A stretch of 64,000 nt of DNA from NCBI RefSeq assembly GCF_900269665.1, contig NZ_LT985361.1, forward strand, positions 1,140,350 to 1,204,349, given 5' to 3'. Shown one piece after another: positions 16,416 to 24,394 of the stretch; the stretch's first letter is position 1; each line of letters opens with the position of its first letter. Origin of the DNA: Nocardia suismassiliense (GTDB lineage: Bacteria > Actinomycetota > Actinomycetes > Mycobacteriales > Mycobacteriaceae). The notes under the pieces were generated by a model. That model made no database searches and was not told the DNA's origin. It worked only from the letters and a program-made list of their open reading frames with translations. Position numbers and translations under genes: made by a program.

Positions 16416-17507
16416 ATGACTACCGCTGCCGACATCGATGCGCGGCATTCTGATCTCGACGATCAACGCACCCTTAGTGTGAGCCCGTTGCGCTCGCCCG
16501 CCGAGGTGCGCAGTGTGCACCCGATCACCGACGGACTCGCGAACACGGTCCGCCGTGGCCGCGCGGCCACCGTGGATGTGCTCAACGGTGTGGACGACCG
16601 CCTGATGGTGATCGTCGGCCCGTGCTCGGTGCACGACCCCGCCGCCGCCCTCGACTACGCGCGCCGCCTGGCCGCCAAGGCCGCTCAGCTCGACGACCGG
16701 CTGCACGTGGTGATGCGGGTGTACTTCGAGAAGCCGCGCACCACCCTCGGCTGGAAGGGGCTGATCAACGATCCGCACCTGGACGGCTCCTTCGATGTCA
16801 ACACCGGCCTCGGCTTCGGCCGCAAGCTGCTCGCCGACATCAGCGCGCTCGGCCTCCCGGTGGCCTGTGAGTTCCTCGACCCGATCACCCCGCAGTACAT
16901 CGCGGACCTGGTCTCCTACGGCGCGATCGGCGCCCGCACCGCGGCCAGCCAGGTGCACCGCCAGCTGAGCAGCGCGCTGTCCATGCCGGTCGGCATCAAG
17001 AACGGCACCGACGGCGATGTGCAGGTTGCCGTGGACGGCGTGCGCGCCGCCGCGGCCAGCCACGTATTCCCCGGCACCGACCTGGACGGGCGGGCCGCGC
17101 TCATCCGTACCAGCGGCAACCCCGACTGCCACGTCATCCTGCGCGGCGGCACCTCCGGCACGAACTACGACGCGGCGTCCGTCGCCGAGGCGTGCATGCG
17201 GCTGGAGAAGGCCGGGCTGCCGCAGCGGCTGGTGGTCGACGCCAGCCACGGCAACAGCAACAAGGATCACAACAAGCAGGTCGACGTGGTCACCGATATC
17301 GCGGCCCGGCTGGCCGTCGGCGAACCCGGTGTAGTCGGCGTGATGCTGGAAAGTTTCCTCGTCGCCGGTCGGCAGGACCTGACCCTCGGCCACGCCGACG
17401 AGCTCACCTACGGCCAGTCGATCACCGACGCCTGCCTCGATTGGGACACCACCGCCCGCCAGCTCGACCGGCTCGCGGACGCGATCCAAGAGCGCCGTAA
17501 CCTCTGA
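16416..17507 (+). CDS. 3-deoxy-7-phosphoheptulonate (DAHP) synthase, class I
   Basis: The 363-residue enzyme condenses phosphoenolpyruvate with erythrose-4-phosphate in the first step of the shikimate pathway. The class I (AroFGH-type) signatures are clear: VIVGPCSVHDP, RVYFEKPRTTLGWKGLINDP, GIGARTAASQVHRQLSS, GIKNGTDGD, LRGGTSGTNYD, the metal-binding DASHGNSNKDH and MLESFLVAGRQ. It starts at ATG 16416 with AAAAGGAA 9 nt upstream. It is preceded by an aromatic leader peptide and terminator, so it is probably controlled by attenuation. Chorismate from this pathway also feeds the salicylate synthase 8 kb upstream. A 13-bp perfect hairpin ends the transcript. Confidence 0.95.
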   Translation: MTTAADIDARHSDLDDQRTLSVSPLRSPAEVRSVHPITDGLANTVRRGRAATVDVLNGVDDRLMVIVGPCSVHDPAAALDYARRLAAKAAQLDDRLHVVMRVYFEKPRTTLGWKGLINDPHLDGSFDVNTGLGFGRKLLADISALGLPVACEFLDPITPQYIADLVSYGAIGARTAASQVHRQLSSALSMPVGIKNGTDGDVQVAVDGVRAAAASHVFPGTDLDGRAALIRTSGNPDCHVILRGGTSGTNYDAASVAEACMRLEKAGLPQRLVVDASHGNSNKDHNKQVDVVTDIAARLAVGEPGVVGVMLESFLVAGRQDLTLGHADELTYGQSITDACLDWDTTARQLDRLADAIQERRNL

Positions 17508-17521
17508 CCGCCGTGCTGTTT

Positions 17522-17557
17522 TCAGCTTCCCGCCCGGAGACCGCGGCGGGAAGCTGA
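17522..17557. terminator. Hairpin terminator after the DAHP synthase gene
   Basis: TCAGCTTCCCGCC (17522-17534) pairs perfectly with GGCGGGAAGCTGA (17545-17557), a 13-bp stem with a 10-nt loop, starting 14 bp after the stop codon. Confidence 0.75.
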
Positions 17558-17627
17558 CAGCCGCAGCGCACGATCGATCACCGGGCCAGCAACCTCGAAG
17601 TGGACCGAGACGCGTCGGCGCGGGTGC

Positions 17628-18287
17628 GTGACGATCGACTGTGTGATCGAAATGGCGGCGGTGTTCGGGGTAGCGGTGGTGGCGTTGGGGTTGGTGCTGA
17701 CGCCGGGGCCGAACATGATGTATCTGGTTTCTCGGACGGTGTCGCAGGGACGGCGCGCCGGGCTGGTATCGCTGGGCGGTGTCGCGGCGGGTTTCGCGGT
17801 GTATCTGATCGCAGCCGCGGTCGGGATCACGGCGGTGTTCGCGGTGGTGCCCGGGTTGTATCTCGCGGTGAAGCTGGCCGGCGCGGCCTATCTGCTGTGG
17901 TTGGCCTGGCAGGCGTTGCGGCCCGGCGGGACTTCGGTATTCGCGCCCTCGGCGTTGGCTCCGGATCCGGCGCGGCGGTTGTTCACGATGGGGTTCGTCA
18001 CCAACCTGCTGAATCCGAAGATCGCGATCATGTACATGGCGCTGATCCCGCAGTTCGTGGCGCCCGATCAGGGACAGGTCTGGCTGCAGAGCCTGTGCCT
18101 CGGGCTGGTGCAGATCGCGGTGGCGTTGACGGTGAACGGGCTGATCGTGCTCGGCGCGGGCAGCATCTCCAACTTCCTCACCGGCCGCCCACTCTGGCTC
18201 CGCACCCAGCGGTACGTCATGGGCACCATGCTCGGCACCATCGCGGTCCTCGTCGCTACCGATCGCGCCCGTCCCGTTCCGGCCTGA
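17628..18287 (+). CDS. LysE/RhtB-family amino-acid exporter
   Basis: This integral membrane protein (219 aa from GTG 17628, or 211 aa from ATG 17652) has about six hydrophobic helices. It carries the family signatures VLTPGPNMMYLVSRTVSQGRRAG near the N-terminus, LAGAAYLLWLAWQALRPGG, and the mid-protein MGFVTNLLNPKIAIMYMALIPQFV. Family members export amino acids or homoserine lactone-like solutes. The specific substrate cannot be read. No regulator is adjacent. The second possible start, ATG 17652, would remove only MTIDCVIE. Confidence 0.88.
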   Translation: MTIDCVIEMAAVFGVAVVALGLVLTPGPNMMYLVSRTVSQGRRAGLVSLGGVAAGFAVYLIAAAVGITAVFAVVPGLYLAVKLAGAAYLLWLAWQALRPGGTSVFAPSALAPDPARRLFTMGFVTNLLNPKIAIMYMALIPQFVAPDQGQVWLQSLCLGLVQIAVALTVNGLIVLGAGSISNFLTGRPLWLRTQRYVMGTMLGTIAVLVATDRARPVPA

Positions 18288-18355
18288 CGCCGCGACCCGT
18301 CTCAGCCGCGCCTGTCGGTGCGGTATGTGTGGCGGGATATGACACGGTGAGCGGC

Positions 18356-19063
18356 ATGGTGGATTTCGGTGCGGGGGTGTCGGCCGCTCACTTCGGGCTC
18401 TCGGTCGATGCGGTGCAGCATATCGGCGAGTTGTTCGGGGTTTTCGCGTTCGCGAGTTCGGGTGCGCTGCTGGCCGTCCGGCGCGATTTCGACATCTTCG
18501 GCATCCTGGTGCTCGCGTGCGCCACCGCGCTCGGCGGCGGCATCATCCGGGATCTGCTGATCGGCCGCACACCGCCCGCCGCGTTCGTCGACCTCAGCTA
18601 TCTGTACACGGCGATGCTGGCCGCGGCGGTGATCTTCTTCTGGCATCCGTCGCGGCGGCTGACCCGCGGTCCGCTCGAGGTCGCCGACGCCTTCGGGCTC
18701 GGCTTGTTCTGCGTGACCGGGACGGTCATCGCCTACTCCCGCGGCCTCGGTGCGCCCTCGGCGGCGTTGCTCGGCCTGGTCACCGCGATCGGCGGCGGCG
18801 TGATCCGGGATCTGCTCGGCGGGCAGACGCCGAATGTGCTTCGGCCCGACCAGATCTACGCGGTGCCCGCCCTCATCGGGGCCGCCACCACTGCGACACT
18901 GCTGCACTTCGGCGTCTATCAGGCGTGGACCGGGGCGCTGGCCGCGCTCGGCGCCATCGTCTTCCGTTTGCTCGCGCTGCGCTTCGGATGGCATGCGCCG
19001 CAAGCCCGTCGGTATCCACGCAGCAGGCCACCGGCCGATCCGACGCTGCCGCACCCGTCCTGA
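18356..19063 (+). CDS. TRIC (UPF0126/YadS) cation-channel family protein
   Basis: The 235-residue membrane protein has two tandem copies of the TRIC repeat. Each contains the glycine-rich motif GGGIIRDLL/GGGVIRDLLGG after a helix that starts with GxFxFAxSGALLAVRRDFDIFG or its equivalent. Prokaryotic TRIC homologues form trimeric monovalent-cation channels. Six to seven helices are predicted. ATG 18356 and GTG 18347 are both possible starts. The C-terminal ~25 residues are basic and proline-rich. The stop codon lies inside a terminator hairpin. Confidence 0.88.
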   Translation: MVDFGAGVSAAHFGLSVDAVQHIGELFGVFAFASSGALLAVRRDFDIFGILVLACATALGGGIIRDLLIGRTPPAAFVDLSYLYTAMLAAAVIFFWHPSRRLTRGPLEVADAFGLGLFCVTGTVIAYSRGLGAPSAALLGLVTAIGGGVIRDLLGGQTPNVLRPDQIYAVPALIGAATTATLLHFGVYQAWTGALAALGAIVFRLLALRFGWHAPQARRYPRSRPPADPTLPHPS

Positions 19064-19083
19064 TCGGAAGGCAGGACGGGTGC
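19051..19083. terminator. Bidirectional hairpin between the TRIC and DHFR-like genes
   Basis: GCACCCGTCCTG (19051-19062) pairs with CAGGACGGGTGC (19072-19083), 12 bp perfect with a 9-nt loop. It overlaps the TRIC stop codon and lies 10 bp from the end of the convergent DHFR-like gene. Confidence 0.65.
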
Positions 19084-19093
19084 CGCACAACGG

Positions 19094-19642
19094 CTAGCGC
19101 GACAACCGATAGCGCAGCTCTGCCCACTGCCCCATATGCGTGACCTCGACGAGTTTCATTCGCGCGGACAGGATTCGGCGCGGCAGCACCGGCGCACCCG
19201 CGCCCAAGGTCACCGGCGCGATGCCGGCGATGATCTCGTCGAGCAGCCCGGCGTCGGCGAACTGACCGGCCAGGTCGCCGCCGCCGAGGACCCAGATATT
19301 CTGCTCGCCTGCGGCTGCCGCCATTTCCTTGTGCACCGACTCGACCGAGCCGGACACGAAACGCAGGTTGGCGCCCGGGATGGCAGGCAGCGTGCGATGG
19401 GTGAAGATCCAGCACGGGCGATCGCCGTAGTTCTTCGCCCAGTTCTCCGGCGGGTCGTTGGCCACGATCCACTCGTAGGTGGTCGCGCCCATGCACATCG
19501 CACCGACGTTGCCGAGAAACTCGGTGATGTGGTGCTCTGCGGAGCCGTCGGCGTCGTCGATCTGGAACAGCCAGTCGAGCGAGTTGTGCTCGTCGGCGAT
19601 GTAGCCGTCGAGGCTGGTCGCGGTGAAGTATTGGGTTGCCAT
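19094..19642 (-). CDS. RibD C-terminal/dihydrofolate reductase-like protein
   Basis: The 182-residue protein of the DHFR/RibD reductase superfamily begins MATQYFTATSLDGYIADEHNSLDWL and contains GATTYEWI and NIWVLGGGDLAGQFADAGLLDEI. The GGG motif binds NADPH in this family. The SLDGYIA substrate motif is characteristic of stand-alone DHFR-family proteins, whose real substrates are mostly unknown. It has no signal peptide. The promoter is overlapped by a 14-bp perfect inverted repeat at 19645-19680, suggesting tight repression. Confidence 0.85.
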   Translation of the reverse strand: MATQYFTATSLDGYIADEHNSLDWLFQIDDADGSAEHHITEFLGNVGAMCMGATTYEWIVANDPPENWAKNYGDRPCWIFTHRTLPAIPGANLRFVSGSVESVHKEMAAAAGEQNIWVLGGGDLAGQFADAGLLDEIIAGIAPVTLGAGAPVLPRRILSARMKLVEVTHMGQWAELRYRLSR

Positions 19643-19644
19643 GC

Positions 19645-19680
19645 GTCATACCCTGTCAGTGAACCTTGACAGGGTATGAC
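19645..19680. promoter_or_regulatory. 14-bp perfect inverted repeat over the DHFR-like gene promoter
   Basis: GTCATACCCTGTCA (19645-19658) and TGACAGGGTATGAC (19667-19680) are perfect inverted copies separated by 8 bp. They start 2 bp upstream of the minus-strand ATG. A -10-like CAGGGT lies inside the proximal arm 7 nt before the ATG, so a bound repressor would block initiation directly. The regulator is not adjacent. Confidence 0.7.
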
Positions 19681-19709
19681 AGGTTTTCCGGCGGATCTCC
19701 GCGCGCGGT

Positions 19710-20879
19710 TCAGCCGGCCGTGCGCAGGCGGCGCACGCCTTCGTCGAGCGTCTCGTCGCGTTTGCAGAAGGTGAAGCGCACCAGCTGGCTCCAGGCCGCG
19801 GCATCGTCGGCGAAAACGCTGACCGGGACCGCGGCGACGCCGAGCCGCTTGGGCAGCTTGCGGCAGAAGGCGAGACCGTCGGACGCGCCGAGGGCCGTGA
19901 TGTCGCCGCACACGAAGTAGCCACCCGCACTGGACTTCACGCCGAACCCGGTGTCGGCGAGTGCCGCGGAAAGGCGAAGACGCCGGTCGGACAACGTGTC
20001 CCGCAGTCCGGCGACCCACTCGAGCTCGTGGTTCAGCGCGTGCGCGACCGCGGGCTGGAACGGCCCGCCCGCGACGAAGGTCATGAACTGCTTGGCGGCC
20101 AGCACACCGTCGATCAGCCCCGCCGGGCCACACGCCCACCCGGTCTTCCAGCCCGTGACGTTGAAAGTCTTTGCCGCACTGGACACCACGATGGTGCGCT
20201 CGGCCATGCCGGGCAGCGTGGCCAGGCTGATGTGCTCGACGCCGTCATAGACGAGATGTTCGTAGACCTCATCGGTGAGCACCAAAATATCGTGCTCGCA
20301 GGCGATTTCGGCGATCGCCTGGAGGTCGGCGCGGCCGAGCACTGTGCCGGTCGGGTTGTGCGGGGAATTGACGATCAGCATCTTGGTCGCCGGGGTGATC
20401 GCGGCGCGCAGGCTGTCCAGGTCGAGCACGAACCGATCGCCGTCGGCGACCAGCCGCGCGGTGCGTCGTTGCGCACCCGCCAAAGCGACTGCGGCGGCGT
20501 AGGAGTCGTAGTACGGCTCGATCAACACCACCTCCGACCCCGGCTCCACCAGGCCGAGCACGGCGGCGCTGATCGCCTCGGTCGCCCCGACGGTCACCAG
20601 CACCTGGGTGTCGGGATCGTAGTGGGTGCCGTAGCGGCGGGCCCGGTCGTCGGCGATCGCCCGCCGCAGCACCGGCATGCCGCGCCCCGGCGGGTACTGG
20701 TTGAGACCGTCGGCAATGGCCTGCCTGGCGACCTCGAGCATGCCGGCGGGCCCGTCGGTGTCGGGAAAACCCTGGCCAAGGTTGACCGCGTCGTACCGGA
20801 CGGCGAGCTCGGTCATCTCGGCGAAGATGGTGGCGGCGAACGGGCGCAGTCGAGCAACGGTGGCGGGTTGCGGAGGCAT
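19710..20879 (-). CDS. Class I/II PLP aminotransferase (DapC-like)
   Basis: This 389-residue fold-type I aminotransferase has VNSPHNPTGTV, LTDEVYEHLVYDG and the PLP-lysine segment SSAAKTFNVTGWKTGWACGP, plus the Arg-containing RFTFCKRDETLDEG near the C-terminus. The position relative to the XPB helicase and the overall look match the mycobacterial gene assigned as N-succinyldiaminopimelate aminotransferase DapC (Rv0858c). Related kynurenine/methionine aminotransferases cannot be excluded. A TAGTCT -10 ends 6 nt before the ATG, implying a leaderless transcript. Confidence 0.85.
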   Translation of the reverse strand: MPPQPATVARLRPFAATIFAEMTELAVRYDAVNLGQGFPDTDGPAGMLEVARQAIADGLNQYPPGRGMPVLRRAIADDRARRYGTHYDPDTQVLVTVGATEAISAAVLGLVEPGSEVVLIEPYYDSYAAAVALAGAQRRTARLVADGDRFVLDLDSLRAAITPATKMLIVNSPHNPTGTVLGRADLQAIAEIACEHDILVLTDEVYEHLVYDGVEHISLATLPGMAERTIVVSSAAKTFNVTGWKTGWACGPAGLIDGVLAAKQFMTFVAGGPFQPAVAHALNHELEWVAGLRDTLSDRRLRLSAALADTGFGVKSSAGGYFVCGDITALGASDGLAFCRKLPKRLGVAAVPVSVFADDAAAWSQLVRFTFCKRDETLDEGVRRLRTAG

Positions 20880-20885
20880 GTTCGG

Positions 20886-20891
20886 AGACTA
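20886..20891 (-). promoter_or_regulatory. -10 element of the aminotransferase gene
   Basis: On the minus strand TAGTCT (TANNNT) ends 6 nt before the ATG at 20879. No ribosome site intervenes, so the mRNA is probably leaderless. Confidence 0.5.
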
Positions 20892-20974
20892 GCTCAGCAT
20901 TCGTGGTGTGAATCCGGCCACATCGGGGGTCGACGGATCGGTACCCGGTCTGCTACGGCAGGCCGGGTACGAGC

Positions 20975-21883
20975 TCAACCCAATCGGATGCCGGTGAGCT
21001 TGGCCGGGTTCGCGAGATCGTAAGTGCCCCACACCAGTCCGTCGCACACCGTAAAGCCCATGACCCGAGCGGGATGCCCGTCCCCCGCAGCGACCACCAA
21101 CCCCAGTTGTCCATTGACCGAAGCGAATTCGTAGTCGTACGCCGGCTCCACGTCGGTGCCGTCCAATCCGTACTTGCGAACCAGCCCGAGGTAGAACCGC
21201 GCGATCCGGTCCGCGCCGCGCAGGATGTTCACCGCGGTCGACGTGGTCCCGTCGGCGTCGCCGATCACCACCGAATCCGGGTGCAGGGCAGCGGTTACCG
21301 CGCCGACGTCACCGGACCGCAGCGCCGTCAGGAACCGCTGCACCGCGACCTCGTGCTCGGCGTCCGGCACCGGCGGCGGTGTCTGCGCCACGGCCTTGCG
21401 CGCCCGCACCGCGAGCTGCCTGGCGGCGTCGGGGGATACCTCGAGGATCTCGGCGATTTCGTCGAACGGCACCGCAAGCCCGTCGTGCAGCACGAAAGCC
21501 ACCCGCTGCGGCGGGGTCAGACTGTCCAGCACCACCATGGCCGCGAGGCGGTATTCCTGCCTGCGCACCACCGTCTCCAACAGGTCCGGCGTGCTGGACG
21601 GTGTGCGCCCGGTCACCACCGGCTCCGGCAGCCATTGCCCCACATAGCTTTCCCGGCGCACCGCGGCGCTGCGCAGCCGGTCCAGGCAGATGCGGCTCAC
21701 CACGGTCGTCAGCCAGGCCCGCGGGTCGTCGATTTCGGATTGCCGGGCGCCCGCCAGGCGCAGCCAGCTCTCCTGTACCGCGTCCTCGGCGTCGCCGACG
21801 CTGCCCGTCAGCCGATACGCGACCGAGAGCAGATGCGCTCGATGTGATTCGAACAATCCGGCAAGCAGAGCGGCAACCATCAC
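20975..21883 (-). CDS. sigJ: ECF41-type RNA polymerase sigma factor (SigJ-like)
   Basis: The 302-residue sigma factor has region 2 (GSVGDAEDAVQESWLRLAG; AWLTTVVSRICLDRLRSA) and region 4 (LDSLTPPQRVAFVLHDGLAVPFDEIAEILEVSPDAARQLAVRARK). A C-terminal SnoaL-like domain (about 175-300) replaces the usual separate anti-sigma factor. The ECF41 signatures WLPEP in the linker (YVGQWLPEPV) and NPxKL near the C-terminus (NPAKL) are both present. ECF41 factors usually sit beside a CMD or oxidoreductase gene, but here the neighbours are an aminotransferase and a GNAT. An ECF41-type promoter precedes it at 21951-21977, indicating autoregulation. Confidence 0.92.
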   Translation of the reverse strand: MMVAALLAGLFESHRAHLLSVAYRLTGSVGDAEDAVQESWLRLAGARQSEIDDPRAWLTTVVSRICLDRLRSAAVRRESYVGQWLPEPVVTGRTPSSTPDLLETVVRRQEYRLAAMVVLDSLTPPQRVAFVLHDGLAVPFDEIAEILEVSPDAARQLAVRARKAVAQTPPPVPDAEHEVAVQRFLTALRSGDVGAVTAALHPDSVVIGDADGTTSTAVNILRGADRIARFYLGLVRKYGLDGTDVEPAYDYEFASVNGQLGLVVAAGDGHPARVMGFTVCDGLVWGTYDLANPAKLTGIRLG

Positions 21884-21912
21884 CGAGATTCTACGAGCTC
21901 CCGGCGGGTCGA

Positions 21913-21947
21913 TTTACCGCGGTGCCGCCGACCGAACACGCGGTAAA
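21913..21947. repeat. 9-bp inverted repeat in the sigJ 5' region
   Basis: TTTACCGCG (21913-21921) and CGCGGTAAA (21939-21947) are perfect inverted copies 17 bp apart. They sit between the ECF41-type -10 and the sigJ start, so they would form a hairpin in the 5' untranslated RNA or a repressor site. Confidence 0.5.
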
Positions 21948-21950
21948 CCC

Positions 21951-21977
21951 GATGATCCCACCGGGCGATTCGTGACA
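21951..21977 (-). promoter_or_regulatory. ECF41-type promoter upstream of sigJ
   Basis: On the minus strand TGTCACG (21977-21971) is followed by exactly 16 nt and then CATC (21954-21951). The published ECF41 promoter consensus is TGTCACA-N16-CGTC, so only one base differs in each element. It points at sigJ, 68 nt from its ATG, consistent with positive autoregulation. Confidence 0.65.
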
Positions 21978-21987
21978 ACATGACTCG

Positions 21988-22590
21988 ATGGACGCACAAG
22001 CGCTGTCGAACGGAACCGTCTGGCTCTCCATCCCCACCGAGGCGGACATCGACGTCATCACCGAGTGCTGTCAGGACCCGTCCATCGGCGAGTGGGTGAC
22101 CATCCCGGTGCCCTATACCCGCGACAATGCCCAGACCTTCATCGACGACATCGTCCGCCCCGGCTGGGCGGGCCACAGCCCCACCTGGGCGCTGCGCCTG
22201 TCCGCGGACGGCCCCGTCGTCGGCATGATCGGTCTCGGCGAACGCGACGAGTCGTCCGCCGAGATCGGCTACTGGCTGGCCCCGGGCGCACGGTCGCGCG
22301 GCCTGATGACCCAGGCCGTGAACCTGGTCTGCGACTACGGCTTCCGCCCCGCCGGCCTGGCCTTGCAGCGCATCAGCTGGCGCGCCTTCGTCGGCAACTA
22401 CGCCTCCGCCGCGGTCGCCCGGCGGGCCGGCTTCCACTCCGAGGGCCTGTCCCGTCAGGGCAGCCTGCAGCGCGGCCGCCGCCGCGACCACTGGCTGGCC
22501 GCCCGCCTGCCCACCGACCCGCCGGGCCCCGCCCTCGACTGGCCCGCGGAGTTCCACCGCACCCTCGAACAGACCCCTCGACCGCACTGA
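21988..22590 (+). CDS. GNAT-family N-acetyltransferase (RimJ/RimL type)
   Basis: The 200-residue protein has the GNAT motif A region with an acetyl-CoA pyrophosphate loop (EIGYWLAPGARSRGLMTQAVNLVCDYGF) followed by the RimJ-like LQRISWRAFVGNYASAAVARRAGFHSEGLSRQG block. The last ~25 residues are a proline-rich tail. The acceptor substrate is unknown; ribosomal-protein or small-molecule amines are typical. It is divergent from sigJ, and the ECF41 -35 lies only 10 bp upstream of its ATG. Confidence 0.85.
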   Translation: MDAQALSNGTVWLSIPTEADIDVITECCQDPSIGEWVTIPVPYTRDNAQTFIDDIVRPGWAGHSPTWALRLSADGPVVGMIGLGERDESSAEIGYWLAPGARSRGLMTQAVNLVCDYGFRPAGLALQRISWRAFVGNYASAAVARRAGFHSEGLSRQGSLQRGRRRDHWLAARLPTDPPGPALDWPAEFHRTLEQTPRPH

Positions 22591-22694
22591 GCCGACCGGC
22601 GCCGAGTCCACGATTGTGGTGGTCAGGGACCCGGCCGTGCCGGGCTGTCGGAGGTCTCAGGGAGAATGGTCCGGAATCGACGCGAGGAGGGGCT

Positions 22695-24353
22695 GTGACG
22701 GACGGTCCGCTGATTGTGCAGAGCGACAAGACGCTGCTGTTGGAGGTCGACCACGAGTTGGCCGACGCGGCGCGGCAGGCCATCGCGCCGTTCGCCGAGT
22801 TGGAGCGGGCGCCCGAGCATGTGCACACCTACCGGGTGACCCCGCTGGCGCTGTGGAACGCGCGGGCGGCCGGGCACGACGCCGAGCAGGTGGTGGACGC
22901 GCTGGTCAGCTTCTCCCGGTACGCGGTGCCGCAGCCGTTGCTGGTGGACATCGTGGACACGATGGCGCGCTACGGGCGGTTGCAGCTGGTCAAGCATCCG
23001 GCGCACGGCCTGGTACTGGTCAGCCTGGACCGGGCGGTGCTGGAGGAAGTACTGCGGCACAAGAAGCTGGCGCCGATGTTCGGGGCCCGCCTCGACGACG
23101 ACACGGTGATCGTGCACGGTTCCGAGCGCGGCCGGATCAAGCAGATGCTGCTGAAGATCGGCTGGCCCGCCGAGGACCTGGCCGGGTACGTCGACGGCGA
23201 GGCGCACCCGATCGAACTGGACTACTCCGACGACAAGTGGCACCTGCGCGACTACCAGGAAATGGCCGCCGACTCGTTCTGGGCGGGCGGGTCCGGCGTG
23301 GTGGTGCTGCCGTGTGGCGCGGGCAAGACGATGGTCGGCGCCGCGGCGATGGCCAAGGCCAAGGCGACCACGCTCATCCTGGTCACCAACACCGTCGCGG
23401 GCAGGCAGTGGCGGCGCGAGCTGCTGGCGCGCACCTCGCTGACCGAGGAGGAGATCGGCGAATACTCCGGCGAGCGCAAGGAGATCCGCCCGGTCACCAT
23501 CGCGACCTATCAGGTGATCACCCGGCGCACCAAGGGCGAGTACAAGCACCTCGAGCTGTTCGACAGCCGCGACTGGGGCCTGGTCATCTACGACGAGGTG
23601 CATCTGCTGCCCGCGCCGGTCTTCCGGATGACCGCCGATCTGCAGTCGCGCCGCCGTCTCGGCCTGACCGCGACGCTGGTCCGCGAGGACGGCCGCGAGG
23701 GCGACGTCTTCTCGCTGATCGGCCCGAAGCGCTACGACGCGCCGTGGAAGGACATCGAGGCGCAGGGCTGGATCGCCCCCGCCGAGTGCATCGAGGTGCG
23801 GGTGACGCTCACCGATGCCGAGCGGATGTCCTACGCGACCGCCGAGCCGGAGGAGCGCTACAAGCTGTGCTCCACCGCGCGCACGAAAATCCCGGTGGTG
23901 CAGTCGATCCTGGCCAAGCACACGGACGCGCCGACCCTGGTGATCGGCGCTTACCTGGACCAGCTGGACGAACTCGGCGCGGCGCTCAACGCGCCGGTGA
24001 TCCAGGGCTCGACGAAAACCAAAGAGCGCGAAGAGCTCTTCGAGGCGTTCCGGCAGGGCGAGATCCCGGTGCTGGTGGTGAGCAAGGTGGCCAACTTCTC
24101 CATCGATCTGCCGGAAGCGTCGGTCGCGGTGCAGGTTTCGGGCACCTTCGGCTCCAGGCAGGAGGAGGCGCAACGCCTCGGCAGGCTGCTGCGGCCGAAA
24201 CACGATGGCGGCCAAGCCCATTTCTACTCGGTGGTGGCCCGGGACACCCTCGATGCCGAATATGCCGCGCACCGTCAGCGTTTTCTGGCCGAACAGGGGT
24301 ATGCCTACCGCATCATGGACGCCGACGACCTGCTCGGTCCGGCCATCGGATAA
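22695..24353 (+). CDS. XPB-family DNA repair helicase
   Basis: The 552-residue superfamily 2 3'-5' helicase is related to eukaryotic XPB/Ssl2. Motifs visible: Walker A PCGAGKT (about residue 208), motif Ia TNTVAGRQW, Walker B DEVH, LTATLVREDG (motif III with the RED motif typical of XPB), and motif VI QRLGRLLRP. The N-terminal ~180 residues are the XPB damage-recognition-like region. GTG 22695 is preceded by GAGGAGGGG. Mycobacterial homologues (Ercc3) unwind DNA and are adjacent to a large helicase-associated protein. Here that partner (28895-31189) is 4.5 kb away, on the other strand. Confidence 0.93.
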   Translation: MTDGPLIVQSDKTLLLEVDHELADAARQAIAPFAELERAPEHVHTYRVTPLALWNARAAGHDAEQVVDALVSFSRYAVPQPLLVDIVDTMARYGRLQLVKHPAHGLVLVSLDRAVLEEVLRHKKLAPMFGARLDDDTVIVHGSERGRIKQMLLKIGWPAEDLAGYVDGEAHPIELDYSDDKWHLRDYQEMAADSFWAGGSGVVVLPCGAGKTMVGAAAMAKAKATTLILVTNTVAGRQWRRELLARTSLTEEEIGEYSGERKEIRPVTIATYQVITRRTKGEYKHLELFDSRDWGLVIYDEVHLLPAPVFRMTADLQSRRRLGLTATLVREDGREGDVFSLIGPKRYDAPWKDIEAQGWIAPAECIEVRVTLTDAERMSYATAEPEERYKLCSTARTKIPVVQSILAKHTDAPTLVIGAYLDQLDELGAALNAPVIQGSTKTKEREELFEAFRQGEIPVLVVSKVANFSIDLPEASVAVQVSGTFGSRQEEAQRLGRLLRPKHDGGQAHFYSVVARDTLDAEYAAHRQRFLAEQGYAYRIMDADDLLGPAIG

Positions 24354-24372
24354 GCGGAGGCTTTTCCTCCGC
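24354..24372 (+). terminator. Short hairpin directly after the XPB helicase gene
   Basis: GCGGAGG (24354-24360) pairs with CCTCCGC (24366-24372) around a CTTTT loop, starting at the base after the stop codon. Confidence 0.45.
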
Positions 24373-24394
24373 AAACTGTGCTAGGAATAGGGAC

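Noticed and set aside
22616..24394. Plus-strand frame overlapping the XPB helicase and continuous with the DUF3239-like gene
   Set aside because: The part before 24395 is an alternative-frame shadow of XPB; only the section after 24395 reads like a real protein.
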